Below, piece by piece: positions 1-8,129 of a stretch of 34,557 nt of DNA (the first letter of the stretch is position 1; every line of letters begins with the position of its first letter). A model generated the notes under the pieces. The model did not search any database and had not been told where the DNA came from. It saw only the letters and a list, made by a program, of their open reading frames with translations. The stretch comes from Comamonadaceae bacterium (GTDB lineage: Bacteria; Pseudomonadota; Gammaproteobacteria; Burkholderiales; Burkholderiaceae_C), in NCBI GenBank assembly GCA_947373105.1, contig CANBWK010000020.1:1-34557 (forward strand), in the 5' to 3' direction. Both the position numbers and the translations under genes were made by a program.

Positions 1-415
1 GGATCGGCAAATTGCGCAGAGTTAATCTCGTTCTGATGTTGAACGATGGAAGCAATTGCAACTAAGCTTGCTAAGCAGGTCACAATTTGGAATTGCGTTT
101 TTTACCGATCTAATTCAGCGGATCGTTTGTTTGTGTCTAGCGTTTGAGTTCTCTGTGAAAGTTCTCATGCGATCCAAGTAGCAGCAAGTGACGGGTCATA
201 AGGTCCAATTCTTAAGCGCGCAACATGAGTTGGGTTTGACTCTTAAATTTATAGACATAAAGACCAGCCAGGTCACCTCGCTTTGCCTCTGATTAACAAT
301 TTGCAGCTTGTTAGAAGTGAATAAACGTTGCTTCCAAATCTCTGTGTTTCGCGTTTAACCTGTTTATTTACAGAGGTTAATTTTTACTAAGGCTTCTCGA
401 AGTCTCTGGTATGAA
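1..415. other. Gene-free AT-rich stretch downstream of ntrC
   Basis: No open reading frame of 60 codons or more lies here on either strand, and no tRNA or other RNA gene was recognised. The stretch is visibly richer in A and T than the genes beside it (23 G+C in the 60 bases from 241, by hand count). Two weak structures can be seen: GCAATT at 52-57 facing AATTGC at 91-96, followed by six T residues at 98-103, but with a loop of more than 30 bases; and an imperfect inverted repeat around 357-380 (AACCTGT facing ACAGAGGTT). Either could contribute to transcription termination, the second for ntrC, but neither is convincing. The window edge hides what lies to the left. Confidence 0.6.
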
Positions 416-1951
416 TCAATCCCCGATTCCCAACTCTTGGATCTTGCGGGTGATGGTGTTGCGTCCAATGCCCAATTTGAGCGCGGCCTCAATGCGCCGC
501 CCCCGGGTTGTGGACAATGCAGCCTGAATCAAGCACGACTCGAACCTTTGAGTCAGCACGTCCCATACGTCATTCCGTTCTGTGGCCAACAGGCTCAAGG
601 CCTCGTTTGCAAGTTCCGACTCCCAGTCGTGTGTCACCACTATTTCTGTGTCACCGGTTACATTGAAAGTAGCATGGACTGCCGTTTCTTTTTGAATACG
701 CTCGTCAACAACAGGGCTCGTATAAGCAGCAGGTAAAGAGGTCACGCCCACTGGCAAAGTGATAGGCAAAACGCCCCCCAATTCGACCACGCCAATGACT
801 TCGGGTGGTAAGTCCTTGGACTCGATCACTTGGGCGGGTGCCATCACGGTCAACCAATGGCAAATGTTTTCCAATTGCCGAACGTTGCCTGGAAACTGAA
901 AAGTTCCCAATAAATCAAGCGCCGCTTCAGAAATTCGCTTGGGTTCTACACCCAATTGTTGGGCACTTTGAAGCAAAAAGTGGCGAGTCAACATGGGCAC
1001 ATCTTCTCTTCGCTCACGCAACGCTGGCAAACGCAAACGGATCACGTTCAAGCGGTGAAACAAGTCCTCCCTAAATACACCTTGTTTGACTCTTTGCTCC
1101 AAATCCTGGTGCGTAGCGGCAATGACCCGAACATTTGTTTTGACCGCGTTGTGTCCCCCTACCCGGTAAAAATGGCCATCCGACAACACACGCAACAAAC
1201 GGGTTTGCAAATCAAAAGGCATGTCCCCAATTTCATCCAAGAACAAGGTGCCACCATCGGCTTGTTCAAAACGTCCTCTCCTTGAGGTTTGAGCGCCGGT
1301 AAAGGCACCTCGCTCGTGGCCAAACAATTCGCTCTCCAGCAAATCTTTGGGAATCGCTGCGGTATTGATGGCCACAAAAGGACCACTGGCACGCGGAGAG
1401 TGTTTGTGTAAAGCCCGCGCTACAAGTTCTTTACCTGAACCCGACTCGCCAGTGATCATCACCGTCACGTTGCTTTGCGACAAACGCCCAATGGCGCGAA
1501 AGACATCTTGCATGGCAGGTGCCTGACCCAGCATTTCTGGTGAGGCCGCCATTTTCTCTTCAGCCACTTCTTCGCGCTGGCTTTCTTCCACAGCGCGGCG
1601 GATCAATTCAACCGCTTTGGGCAAATCAAAGGGTTTGGGCAAGTACTCGAATGCACCATTTTGGAAAGCAGAAACAGCGCTGTCCAAATCAGAAAAAGCC
1701 GTCATGATAATGACAGGCAATCCAGGCAAACGTTCCTTGATGGTGGTCAACAAATCCAGCCCCGACCCACCAGGCATTCGGATGTCGCTGACCAAGGCCT
1801 GCGGCCCTTCTGAATCGTCCAGCCCCTCAAGCGCCTTCAAAACTTCACGCGGATTGGTGAAGCTGCGCGTGGGCAAGCCTTCACGCAACAGTGCTTTTTC
1901 AAGCACGAAGCGAATGGATTGGTCATCGTCTACGATCCAGATCGGCTTCAT
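416..1951 (-). CDS. ntrC: NtrC nitrogen-regulation response regulator (sigma-54 activator)
   Basis: Cytoplasmic enhancer-binding protein that, when phosphorylated by NtrB, drives sigma-54 transcription of nitrogen-assimilation genes such as glnA. Three domains are visible in the 511 residues: a receiver (about 3-120) with acidic pocket DDD at 8-10 and the phospho-acceptor Asp56 in VSDIRMPG; an AAA+ domain (about 140-380) with Walker A GESGSGKE, the sigma-54 contact loop GAFTGA, and FLDEIGDM; and a C-terminal Fis-type helix-turn-helix ending in RNTITRKIQELGI. It is longer than E. coli NtrC (469 residues) because of an extended linker between AAA+ and HTH. The ATG lies 22 bases after the ntrB stop, so the two are surely cotranscribed. 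The family assignment is secure; the HTH and linkage to glnA and ntrB separate it from other sigma-54 activators. Confidence 0.97.
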   Translation of the reverse strand: MKPIWIVDDDQSIRFVLEKALLREGLPTRSFTNPREVLKALEGLDDSEGPQALVSDIRMPGGSGLDLLTTIKERLPGLPVIIMTAFSDLDSAVSAFQNGAFEYLPKPFDLPKAVELIRRAVEESQREEVAEEKMAASPEMLGQAPAMQDVFRAIGRLSQSNVTVMITGESGSGKELVARALHKHSPRASGPFVAINTAAIPKDLLESELFGHERGAFTGAQTSRRGRFEQADGGTLFLDEIGDMPFDLQTRLLRVLSDGHFYRVGGHNAVKTNVRVIAATHQDLEQRVKQGVFREDLFHRLNVIRLRLPALRERREDVPMLTRHFLLQSAQQLGVEPKRISEAALDLLGTFQFPGNVRQLENICHWLTVMAPAQVIESKDLPPEVIGVVELGGVLPITLPVGVTSLPAAYTSPVVDERIQKETAVHATFNVTGDTEIVVTHDWESELANEALSLLATERNDVWDVLTQRFESCLIQAALSTTRGRRIEAALKLGIGRNTITRKIQELGIGD

Positions 1952-1973
1952 GGTGGAGATGCTTTCTTAAGGT

Positions 1974-3083
1974 TCATGGCAGCGGAATCAAAATTTTGAA
2001 ATCCGTTCGACCAGGCATGCTGTCACACTCGATCGAGCCATGGTGCTGCTGAACAAAAGTTTGCGCCAATGTCAACCCCAAGCCAGAGCCACCTTCCCTG
2101 CCTGAAATCAACGGAAAGAAAATGCGGTCCTTGATCGAGTCTGGTACGCCAGGCCCGTTGTCAATGACATGCAATTCCAATGCCAGACGATATCGCTGCT
2201 TGCCAAAGGTCACCTGCCGTGCAATCCGGGTGCGCAAAGTCAGTTCGGCGTCGCCGTCGGCTCTGCGCTCATTCAAAGCCTGGGCTGCGTTATGCGCGAT
2301 GTTCAAAACAGCTTGAATCAGTTGCTCTCGATCCCCTCTGAATTCCGGAATCGAAATATCGTAGTCTCGCACCACCTTCAAACCCTTAGGGAACTCCGCC
2401 AAAATAAGCGATCGCACCCTTTCGCAAACTTCGTGCATGTTCACATCCCCCACCACATGGGGTTTGCGGTGCGGTGCCAACAAGCGATCGACCAATGTTT
2501 GCAACCGGTCCGCCTCGCGGATGATGACCTGGGTGTATTCGGTCAGGTCTTTGCTTTCAAGCTCCATTTCAAGCAATTGGGCCGCCCCTCTGATACCGCC
2601 CAATGGATTCTTGATTTCGTGCGCCAAATTGCGAATCAGTTCTTTGTTGGCCTGCGCCTGATCCACTAAGCGTTCTTCTCGCTCCTGTCGTGTCTGCTGT
2701 TCTATGGGCAGTAACTCAACGATCACCTCATCGTGTTGATCGCTTTGTGCCACGATCACATGCACGGGCAACAACTCTTCATGATTCGCACGCTGTAGTG
2801 AGGCTTCATAACGCAGCGCTGCAAACTCATTAGAGCGGGCGCCCTCCAAGGCAATTTCCAAGGGTTTTTTATCTGAAAAGTACTCCCCCAAGTGCAAGCC
2901 CTGCAGGGTGCGGCGTGACAGGCCGATGGTGTCCTCCAGCGCCGCATTGACAAACAGCACCAATCCTCGGCCATTGATGACCGCCACCGGCGTGGCCAGC
3001 AAATCAAAAGCCTGAAATCGCAGACTCCATGGCGTCGGCTTATTGCTGGATGCGGTGGTCAGGGGTGACGGCAAAACACTCAT
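1974..3083 (-). CDS. ntrB: NtrB nitrogen-regulation sensor histidine kinase
   Basis: Soluble histidine kinase/phosphatase that sets the phosphorylation state of NtrC in response to PII signalling. The 369 residues show an N-terminal PAS domain (about 25-90, beginning near LLATPVAVINGRG), an H-box with phospho-acceptor His155 in NLAHEIKNPLGG, an N-box (IAHNAAQAL), a G1 motif DNGPGVP and a G2 motif GGSGLGLTLAQ of the ATPase domain. There is no membrane segment, as expected for NtrB and unlike most sensor kinases. The start ATG at 3083 overlaps the TGA of the upstream exported-protein gene as ATGA, which implies translational coupling. ntrC follows after 22 bases. The function rests on family motifs plus the glnA-ntrB-ntrC context. 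Confidence 0.96.
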   Translation of the reverse strand: MSVLPSPLTTASSNKPTPWSLRFQAFDLLATPVAVINGRGLVLFVNAALEDTIGLSRRTLQGLHLGEYFSDKKPLEIALEGARSNEFAALRYEASLQRANHEELLPVHVIVAQSDQHDEVIVELLPIEQQTRQEREERLVDQAQANKELIRNLAHEIKNPLGGIRGAAQLLEMELESKDLTEYTQVIIREADRLQTLVDRLLAPHRKPHVVGDVNMHEVCERVRSLILAEFPKGLKVVRDYDISIPEFRGDREQLIQAVLNIAHNAAQALNERRADGDAELTLRTRIARQVTFGKQRYRLALELHVIDNGPGVPDSIKDRIFFPLISGREGGSGLGLTLAQTFVQQHHGSIECDSMPGRTDFKILIPLP

Positions 3084-3655
3084 GGTTGTGCAATCTGTGT
3101 GGATGGCAAACGGGCCAATTCTTTTTGCAAACTGTCCATATCTCGTTCTGCGCGGGACATCCCCGCTTTCAAGTTGGCCAAACGGTCCAGGTATTTTTGA
3201 TGGTTACGCGCTTCTCCACCCATCTTTTCAGGCTCGCCTGCGTTGTATTCCTGCACCAATTGCGCATGGCGCTCCCGGACTTGTTTGAGCTCGGACACAA
3301 GAATCGTGCGTTTCTGCGCATCTCTGAATTTGGCGTCAACGGGCTCGGGCGGTGACGTTGGCCAAGGCGATGCACCCGATACAGGTGCGGGCGAAGCCGG
3401 TGATGACGCTATTTTGGTGCGATCAGGCACCGCAGGTGACAACTGTGATTTGGGCGCACCAGAAGGGCGCGTACCTTGAATCACCGTGATGGTTTGCCCC
3501 TGCATCACTTCACAGTTTTTTGAATTAACCGGTGTGTTCGTGTACTCGTTACCGCAACGGTAAATGCGATCTTCAGCACCCACATGCTGACTCAAGGCCA
3601 AGCAACACAAAACCCCCAGAACCTCTAAAGAAAAACTATCCGTTTTAAGCCTCAT
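3080..3655 (-). CDS. Exported DUF4124-like protein coupled to ntrB
   Basis: Small protein of 191 residues with no function I can assign. The first ~27 residues look like a Sec signal peptide (basic start MRLK, hydrophobic core around LGVLCCLAL, cleavage probably near HVGA). The segment that follows, IYRCGNEYTNTPVNSKNCEV, has the Tyr/Cys pattern of DUF4124 domains, which sit in the periplasm. A Pro/Ala/Ser-rich linker (about 60-105) leads to a charged, probably coiled-coil C-terminal half (KRTILVSELKQVRERHAQL and later heptad-like stretches). It lies between the glnA terminator and ntrB, and its TGA overlaps the ntrB ATG, so it must share the ntrBC message. GAAAG seven bases before its ATG is a plausible ribosome site. 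A role in nitrogen sensing is only a guess from position. Confidence 0.75.
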   Translation of the reverse strand: MRLKTDSFSLEVLGVLCCLALSQHVGAEDRIYRCGNEYTNTPVNSKNCEVMQGQTITVIQGTRPSGAPKSQLSPAVPDRTKIASSPASPAPVSGASPWPTSPPEPVDAKFRDAQKRTILVSELKQVRERHAQLVQEYNAGEPEKMGGEARNHQKYLDRLANLKAGMSRAERDMDSLQKELARLPSTQIAQP

Positions 3656-3711
3656 GGTGTGCTTTCAAAAATCCCTGTAGAGCCCACATCATGCCTTGTC
3701 TTTGGACAGAA

Positions 3712-3739
3712 AAAAAGGACGGCGTGTGCCGTCCTTTTT
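3712..3739 (-). terminator. Rho-independent terminator of glnA
   Basis: A perfect 12-base-pair inverted repeat, AAAAAGGACGGC at 3712-3723 and GCCGTCCTTTTT at 3728-3739, closes on a GTGT loop. On the minus strand the GC-rich stem is followed by a run of U, directly after the glnA stop at 3758. The T run on the plus side makes it potentially bidirectional. It should separate glnA from the ntrBC message, allowing glnA to be made in excess over the regulators. Confidence 0.92.
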
Positions 3740-3757
3740 ATTCGAATCAAAGAACGC

Positions 3758-5173
3758 TCACAGAGAGAAGTACATGTCGTATTCGACGGGTGATACTTCA
3801 ATCCGACTGCGAGTCACTTCTTGCATCTTCAATTCGATGTAAGCATCGATCCACGAGTCCGTGAACACGCCGCCCTTGGTCAAGAAAGCGCGATCTGCAT
3901 TCAAGGCGTCCAAAGCCTGGTCCAAACTTGTGCACACGGTTGGCACCAACTTGTCTTCCTCAGGTGGGAGATGGTACAAGTCTTTGGTGGCTGCTTCGCC
4001 AGGGTGGATCTTGTTCTCAATACCGTCCAAGCCAGCCATCAACAAAGCGGCAAAGCCGAGGTACGGATTGCACAATGGATCTGGGAAACGCGCTTCCACA
4101 CGGCGGCCCTTGGGGTTGGGCACGTTCGGAATGCGAATCGAAGCGGAGCGGTTTTTGGCTGAGTAAGCCAATTTCACGGGCGCTTCAAAGTGAGGAACCA
4201 AACGCTTGTAACTGTTGGTGCCTGGGTTGGTGATGGCATTCAATGCACGTGCGTGCTTAATAATGCCGCCAATGTAGTACAAGGCCAAATCAGACAAACC
4301 TGCATAGCCGTCACCTGCAAACAGGTTCTTGCCGTCTTTCCAGATGGACTGGTGAACGTGCATACCGGAACCGTTGTCGCCGGCATAAGGCTTTGGCATG
4401 AAGGTGGCTGTTTTGCCATAGGCATTGGCCACGTTATGGATCACGTACTTTTGCAACAAAGTCCAGTCTGCGCGCTCAACCAAAGTGGAGAAACGTGTAC
4501 CGATCTCGCATTGGCCAGCACCAGCCACTTCGTGGTGGTGTACTTCAACGGGAATACCGACGGACTCGAGCAACAAGCACATCTCGCTGCGCATGTCGTG
4601 CGTGCTGTCAACCGGAGGCACAGGGAAGTAACCGCCCTTGACGCGAGGACGGTGACCGCGGTTGCCGCCTTCGATTTTGGTGCCACTGTTCCAGGGGCCT
4701 TCGTAATCGTTGATGGCGTAGAAGGTGTTGTGCGGTTCGGTGCTCCAACGAACCTCGTCGAACAAGAAGAACTCTGGCTCGGGACCGAAGTAAGCTGTAT
4801 CGCCGGTGCCTGATTGCTTGAGGTAGGCCTCTGCGCGCTTGGCAATAGAGCGGGGATCGCGCTCATAGGCCTTGCCATCGGTAGGTTCGATGACATCGCA
4901 AATCAGCACCAGGGTGATCTCTTCAAAGAAGGGGTCGATCAGCGCACTGTTGGGATCGGGCATCAACAACATGTCAGAGGCTTCAATGCCCTTCCAACCC
5001 GCAATTGAAGAGCCGTCAAAGGCTTGGCCGTCTTCAAACTTGCTCTCATCAAACTGCGACACGGGCGCAGTAATGTGCTGCCACTTGCCACGGGTATCGG
5101 TGAAGCGAAAGTCAACAAATTTGACTTCGTTGTCTTTCACCATCTTCATCACGTCTGCGACGGTCTTTGCCAT
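3758..5173 (-). CDS. glnA: Glutamine synthetase type I
   Basis: Dodecameric cytoplasmic enzyme joining ammonium to glutamate with ATP, the main entry of nitrogen at low ammonium. The 471-residue protein has the beta-grasp N-terminal part ([21 protein letters not shown]), the substrate signatures [12 protein letters not shown] and [12 protein letters not shown], the ATP motif [16 protein letters not shown], and the late motif NRSASIRIP. Tyr at about residue 400 in [10 protein letters not shown] is the adenylylation site of the GSI-beta class, so activity is probably also controlled by GlnE. I place the start at the ATG at 5173: AGGAG (minus strand, 5180-5184) sits six bases ahead, whereas the in-frame TTG at 5176 is too close. 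It has its own sigma-54 promoter, NtrC sites and terminator. Confidence 0.98.
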   Translation of the reverse strand: MAKTVADVMKMVKDNEVKFVDFRFTDTRGKWQHITAPVSQFDESKFEDGQAFDGSSIAGWKGIEASDMLLMPDPNSALIDPFFEEITLVLICDVIEPTDGKAYERDPRSIAKRAEAYLKQSGTGDTAYFGPEPEFFLFDEVRWSTEPHNTFYAINDYEGPWNSGTKIEGGNRGHRPRVKGGYFPVPPVDSTHDMRSEMCLLLESVGIPVEVHHHEVAGAGQCEIGTRFSTLVERADWTLLQKYVIHNVANAYGKTATFMPKPYAGDNGSGMHVHQSIWKDGKNLFAGDGYAGLSDLALYYIGGIIKHARALNAITNPGTNSYKRLVPHFEAPVKLAYSAKNRSASIRIPNVPNPKGRRVEARFPDPLCNPYLGFAALLMAGLDGIENKIHPGEAATKDLYHLPPEEDKLVPTVCTSLDQALDALNADRAFLTKGGVFTDSWIDAYIELKMQEVTRSRIEVSPVEYDMYFSL

Positions 5174-5219
5174 CAAGTTCTCCTGGTTGAATGGGGTTGA
5201 AAATTGGTATCAGGTTCAC

Positions 5220-5235
5220 TGCAGTTTCTGTGCCA
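5220..5235 (-). promoter_or_regulatory. Sigma-54 (-24/-12) promoter of glnA
   Basis: Read on the minus strand, TGGCAC is followed by five bases (AGAAA) and CTGCA. The invariant GG and GC are separated by exactly ten bases, as sigma-54 holoenzyme requires; only the first base of the -12 element differs from TTGCA. The transcription start would be near 5208, giving a leader of about 35 bases to the glnA ATG, with a good AGGAG ribosome site inside it. Confidence 0.85.
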
Positions 5236-5291
5236 ACAAGGCAACAAGAACAGGCGACGCACCGAAGCCATGATTGTGCCTCGGCTCAGGC

Positions 5292-5330
5292 CTGAATGGA
5301 TTCAGCTTGAATGAAAAATTCACACTGAAT
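5292..5330. repeat. Clustered TGAAT/ATTCA short inverted repeats
   Basis: CTGAAT-GG-ATTCAG (5292-5305) is a perfect dyad; TGAAT (5308-5312) faces ATTCA (5318-5322) across five A-rich bases; a further TGAAT stands at 5326-5330. The cluster lies between the NtrC sites and the glnA promoter, where looping occurs, and also just downstream of the CinA-like gene. It could be a protein site or a weak transcript end; there is no U-tract to support a terminator. Confidence 0.4.
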
Positions 5331-5354
5331 AACCCTCCTAAACCCTGCTTAAAA

Positions 5355-5371
5355 TGCACCGAATTGGCTAC
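5355..5371. promoter_or_regulatory. Second, weaker NtrC site upstream of glnA
   Basis: TGCACC, five bases, then GGCTAC: the left half matches the NtrC consensus TGCACC-N5-GGTGCA completely, the right half only in GG and partly beyond. Its centre is 20 bases (about two helical turns) from that of the strong site, the spacing expected for cooperative binding of two NtrC dimers on one DNA face. Confidence 0.6.
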
Positions 5372-5374
5372 AAA

Positions 5375-5391
5375 TGCACAATTATGGTGCA
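5375..5391. promoter_or_regulatory. Strong NtrC enhancer site upstream of glnA
   Basis: The 17 bases TGCACA-ATTAT-GGTGCA match the NtrC dyad TGCACC-N5-GGTGCA at all but one position. It lies about 175 bases before the predicted glnA transcription start, a normal enhancer distance, and only seven bases beyond the stop codon of the neighbouring CinA-like gene, in non-coding DNA. Confidence 0.85.
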
Positions 5392-5398
5392 AATTACA

Positions 5399-6238
5399 TC
5401 AGCGCACCATTTCGGGGCCGAACTGAAGCTGAAAGGGCTCGAGACCGGCTTTGAGGTCTTGAAATGCCTTGTCTACATTTTCCAGGGGGCCTTTAACACC
5501 CAGTTCAATGTGCCTGCCCCATTGTGGATGGTCCACGCTCGGCAGGCTGAACACTTTGATCAGGGGGTGACGCTCTTCAATGGCCTGCATCAATGGGGTG
5601 AGCATGGCCTCCATGGAACCAAACAAAATCACCGACTTTTCGATCCGCTTTTCTGTTTGAAACCACTGCGCATACTGTGTGTCCAATACCTGGGCCACCA
5701 TAGGCCAAGCCATGACAGGGAAACCCGGCACAAAATGCACCGTGCCACCACCTGAAACGTGACATGTAAAACCAGGGATCTTGTTGTAGGGGTTGGTGAT
5801 GATGCTGGCACCTGAGGGGAAGACGCCCATGTTCAAACGGTGGATATTATCTGACCTGGCTGGCTCATAGACCGTCCCTTGCTCGCGTGCGGTATCCTGC
5901 ATGCGCTCACGAATCAAGATTTCTGCCTCGGGGTGCAACGCCAAATCCAAACCCAAGGCCTTGCCCGCGCACTGGCGGGTATGGTCGTCGGGTGTGGCAC
6001 CAATGCCACCAAAAGAAAACACCACTTGAGGGGTGGCAAACGCTCTCTTGAGTGTGGCCGCAATACGTTCTGGCGAGTCCCCCACGTAATCAGCCCACGA
6101 AAGCGTCAAACCCCGTTCAGACAGAAGTTCTATGACTTTGGGCAAGTGTTTGTCAGCACGCTTTCCCGACAATATTTCATCACCAATGATGATGGCACCA
6201 AATTCAGGCATGGTGTGATTTGCGTTGAGAGTGTTCAT
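5399..6238 (-). CDS. CinA/MoaB-like molybdopterin-binding-domain protein
   Basis: A 279-residue cytoplasmic protein of the MoCF-biosynthesis (MogA/MoaB/CinA N-terminal) fold. The opening AIIIGDEILSGKRADKHLPK and the segment FSFGGIGATPDDHTRQ are the two conserved loops of this fold; the second differs slightly from the usual GGxGPTxDDxT. It lacks the C-terminal amidohydrolase domain of full-length CinA, so a nucleotide-pyrophosphatase or binding role is possible but not established. The last ~100 residues (after VPGFPVMAWPMV) form a separate region of unknown role. The ATG lies one base after the stop of the EI24-like gene, so they share a message. The gene symbol cinA would be unsafe because the family contains several subgroups. 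Confidence 0.85.
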   Translation of the reverse strand: MNTLNANHTMPEFGAIIIGDEILSGKRADKHLPKVIELLSERGLTLSWADYVGDSPERIAATLKRAFATPQVVFSFGGIGATPDDHTRQCAGKALGLDLALHPEAEILIRERMQDTAREQGTVYEPARSDNIHRLNMGVFPSGASIITNPYNKIPGFTCHVSGGGTVHFVPGFPVMAWPMVAQVLDTQYAQWFQTEKRIEKSVILFGSMEAMLTPLMQAIEERHPLIKVFSLPSVDHPQWGRHIELGVKGPLENVDKAFQDLKAGLEPFQLQFGPEMVR

Positions 6239-6239
6239 G

Positions 6240-7139
6240 TCAAAGAAGTGAGTCAGGAGGGTGAGCCAATGCTACTGCGGGAAGGGCCCTAGGTGTGGTT
6301 TCTAATGTCGCCAAGGAGGCCTGATTCAAGTCGGCAGAGACAACTTCCCTGCGCCGCAGCTCGGCCAACGCCGCCAAAGCAAAGTGCGAAAACCACAACG
6401 AAGAAAATGCAAAAACAAGGGTGTACAACCAAACAGCCAAGGGCACCAAGACCACAAAAGCTGCGGCAAACAAAGCACCTGAGGCCCATACCAAACTGGG
6501 CGCAGCGCCCATCAAACCCGTCACGACACCCATGCACATCAAGGTCAACCGGTGCTCTCGGGTGATGGCCAAGCGCTCATCACGGCTGGCGTGGACCGCC
6601 AAAACATCAAAGGTCAAGACACGGTAAGTCAGCCAACCCCAAATCACTGGGGGAATCAGCATGGCCAAAGGAGGCACCAACCACAAAGGCAAAGTCAGTA
6701 GCAAAGCAAATAGGGCTATCAACACCGATAACAATGACCACCCTAAACTCGCCAAAAAATTACCCCCATTTTTCCTCGCCAGATCGGGAAATCGGCGAGA
6801 AGCGACCCAACTGAGCAGCGCGGGGGTCATCATGAATGAAACAACCAACAAACTCAGCACAACCACAATTGGCGTCACCGAAAAAATGACCACCAATGGG
6901 GCCACCACTGATTTCAGATCACGCACGCCAAAAACCACGAACCATTGCCAGACCATGGCAAAGACCGAAGAGGTCTCCAACAGGCCACGCACCGAATCCA
7001 CAGCCAAATCCCAGAGCCAGTAGCTGGCCGCCCAAGCCAAACTGACCATGATCAACAAAGGCAACAGTGACAACAGCATGGCGCGTGGGTGAAGGCAATA
7101 GACCACTGCCCGCCAAAAAGAATCCAAAAAAATTTTCAT
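6240..7139 (-). CDS. EI24/CysZ-like inner-membrane protein
   Basis: A 299-residue polytopic membrane protein. Hydrophobic stretches are visible at about residues 18-45, 85-115, 128-170 and 200-245, with basic loops between them. The overall layout, including the FLDSFWRAVVYCLHPRAMLLSLLP start and the WLVPPLAMLIPPVIWGWLTYRVLTFDVLAVHA central segment, is that of the EI24 domain family, which includes the sulfate transporter CysZ. Whether this one transports sulfate cannot be told from sequence alone, and there is no cysteine or sulfur gene nearby. It follows the hydroxylase gene after 27 bases and runs into the CinA-like gene with a one-base gap. Confidence 0.85.
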   Translation of the reverse strand: MKIFLDSFWRAVVYCLHPRAMLLSLLPLLIMVSLAWAASYWLWDLAVDSVRGLLETSSVFAMVWQWFVVFGVRDLKSVVAPLVVIFSVTPIVVVLSLLVVSFMMTPALLSWVASRRFPDLARKNGGNFLASLGWSLLSVLIALFALLLTLPLWLVPPLAMLIPPVIWGWLTYRVLTFDVLAVHASRDERLAITREHRLTLMCMGVVTGLMGAAPSLVWASGALFAAAFVVLVPLAVWLYTLVFAFSSLWFSHFALAALAELRRREVVSADLNQASLATLETTPRALPAVALAHPPDSLL

Positions 7140-7166
7140 CCTTAACCCCCCAGACGTCTGGCCCTT

Positions 7167-8129
7167 TCAGGCGCGGCCTATCAAACGCAGCACGCCCAAG
7201 CGCTGCTGCGCCCAGAAACCCACCCCATAATCTCTGCCCTGCTCGACTTGATCGCGTACCCCTGTTGGATCAAAACGGTATTTGAAATTGGCCGTGCCTC
7301 CCAGAATATCCCACACAGGCAACAAGACACCAAAATTGCAGCCTCCCAGCACCGTTTGATGGGCCAAGACAGTCTCATGCCCCACCCCAACGCTGTGATG
7401 CAGACGATGAAATCGTGGACTCACCCACAGTCGCTCGCCGATGTGTCCGAACCAGAGTTTGACGTTGGCGTGCTGGAAACTTTCGCTCAATTGGCCTAAC
7501 GCCACCAAGGCCACAAACTGAGCTGGCGCAACACCCAAGAGGACGGCCACGATGGACAAAATAAGGCTTGTGATCACATCGTCCAGCAGGTGATTGCGGT
7601 TATCGCTCCACATCGTCATTTGCCTTTGCGAATGATGCAAGGCATGCAAAGCCCACCAAGGCTCAAACGCATGCTGAGCTCGGTGAATCAGGTAATGCAC
7701 AAAGTCAAAGACGACCAAGTACAACACGAAGCTGACCCATGCAATGTCGGTCACGCCAGGCCAGATTTGATCCAAATGCAAAGTGGGTACACCTTGCACG
7801 CGCAACCAGCCCCATGCATGGTCCAAACCATTTTCCAAAGTGAAAAACATCGCCAGTTTGAACACCCCCAAACGATGAATCAAGGTATACAAAACGTCAA
7901 TCCAAACCGCTTGTCGATCACGCCAATGCTCGACTGGCCATATTTTTTCCATTGGGGCCATCACAACCAGCATGATGGCGATTTGCAAGAGTCCAACCAG
8001 CAGCCAACCTGTTCCCTCATAGGCTTGCTCGAGTAAATTGCTGGCGCCCACCCACACGGCCAGGGGTTGAACACATGCTTCGTACAAAGCTTGCTGTAAA
8101 AACTCAAAACCGTTCATCAAGGTTTCCAT
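7167..8129 (-). CDS. Sterol desaturase/fatty-acid hydroxylase family membrane protein
   Basis: Integral membrane di-iron oxygenase-type protein of 320 residues. The eight-histidine signature is present: HYLIH (HX3H), HALHH (HX2HH) and HRLHH (HX2HH), preceded by membrane segments around residues 40-60, 85-105 and 125-145. Family members hydroxylate or desaturate lipids or carotenoid-like substrates at the inner membrane; the substrate here is unknown. The ATG at 8129 overlaps the end of the deacetylase gene by 13 bases; a second in-frame ATG at 8117 would form a TGATG stop-start overlap and is an equally possible start. Its place in a chain with exported and envelope proteins suggests an envelope-lipid role, as inference only. 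Confidence 0.88.
   Translation of the reverse strand: METLMNGFEFLQQALYEACVQPLAVWVGASNLLEQAYEGTGWLLVGLLQIAIMLVVMAPMEKIWPVEHWRDRQAVWIDVLYTLIHRLGVFKLAMFFTLENGLDHAWGWLRVQGVPTLHLDQIWPGVTDIAWVSFVLYLVVFDFVHYLIHRAQHAFEPWWALHALHHSQRQMTMWSDNRNHLLDDVITSLILSIVAVLLGVAPAQFVALVALGQLSESFQHANVKLWFGHIGERLWVSPRFHRLHHSVGVGHETVLAHQTVLGGCNFGVLLPVWDILGGTANFKYRFDPTGVRDQVEQGRDYGVGFWAQQRLGVLRLIGRA

Noticed and set aside
52-103. Terminator-like inverted repeat with T-run near the left edge
   Set aside because: The stem is only six pairs with a loop of over 30 bases, and the gene it would serve is not in the window.
4190-4813. Open frame of 207 codons on the plus strand, antisense to glnA
   Set aside because: It overlaps the most conserved part of glutamine synthetase and has no independent start signal or family resemblance.
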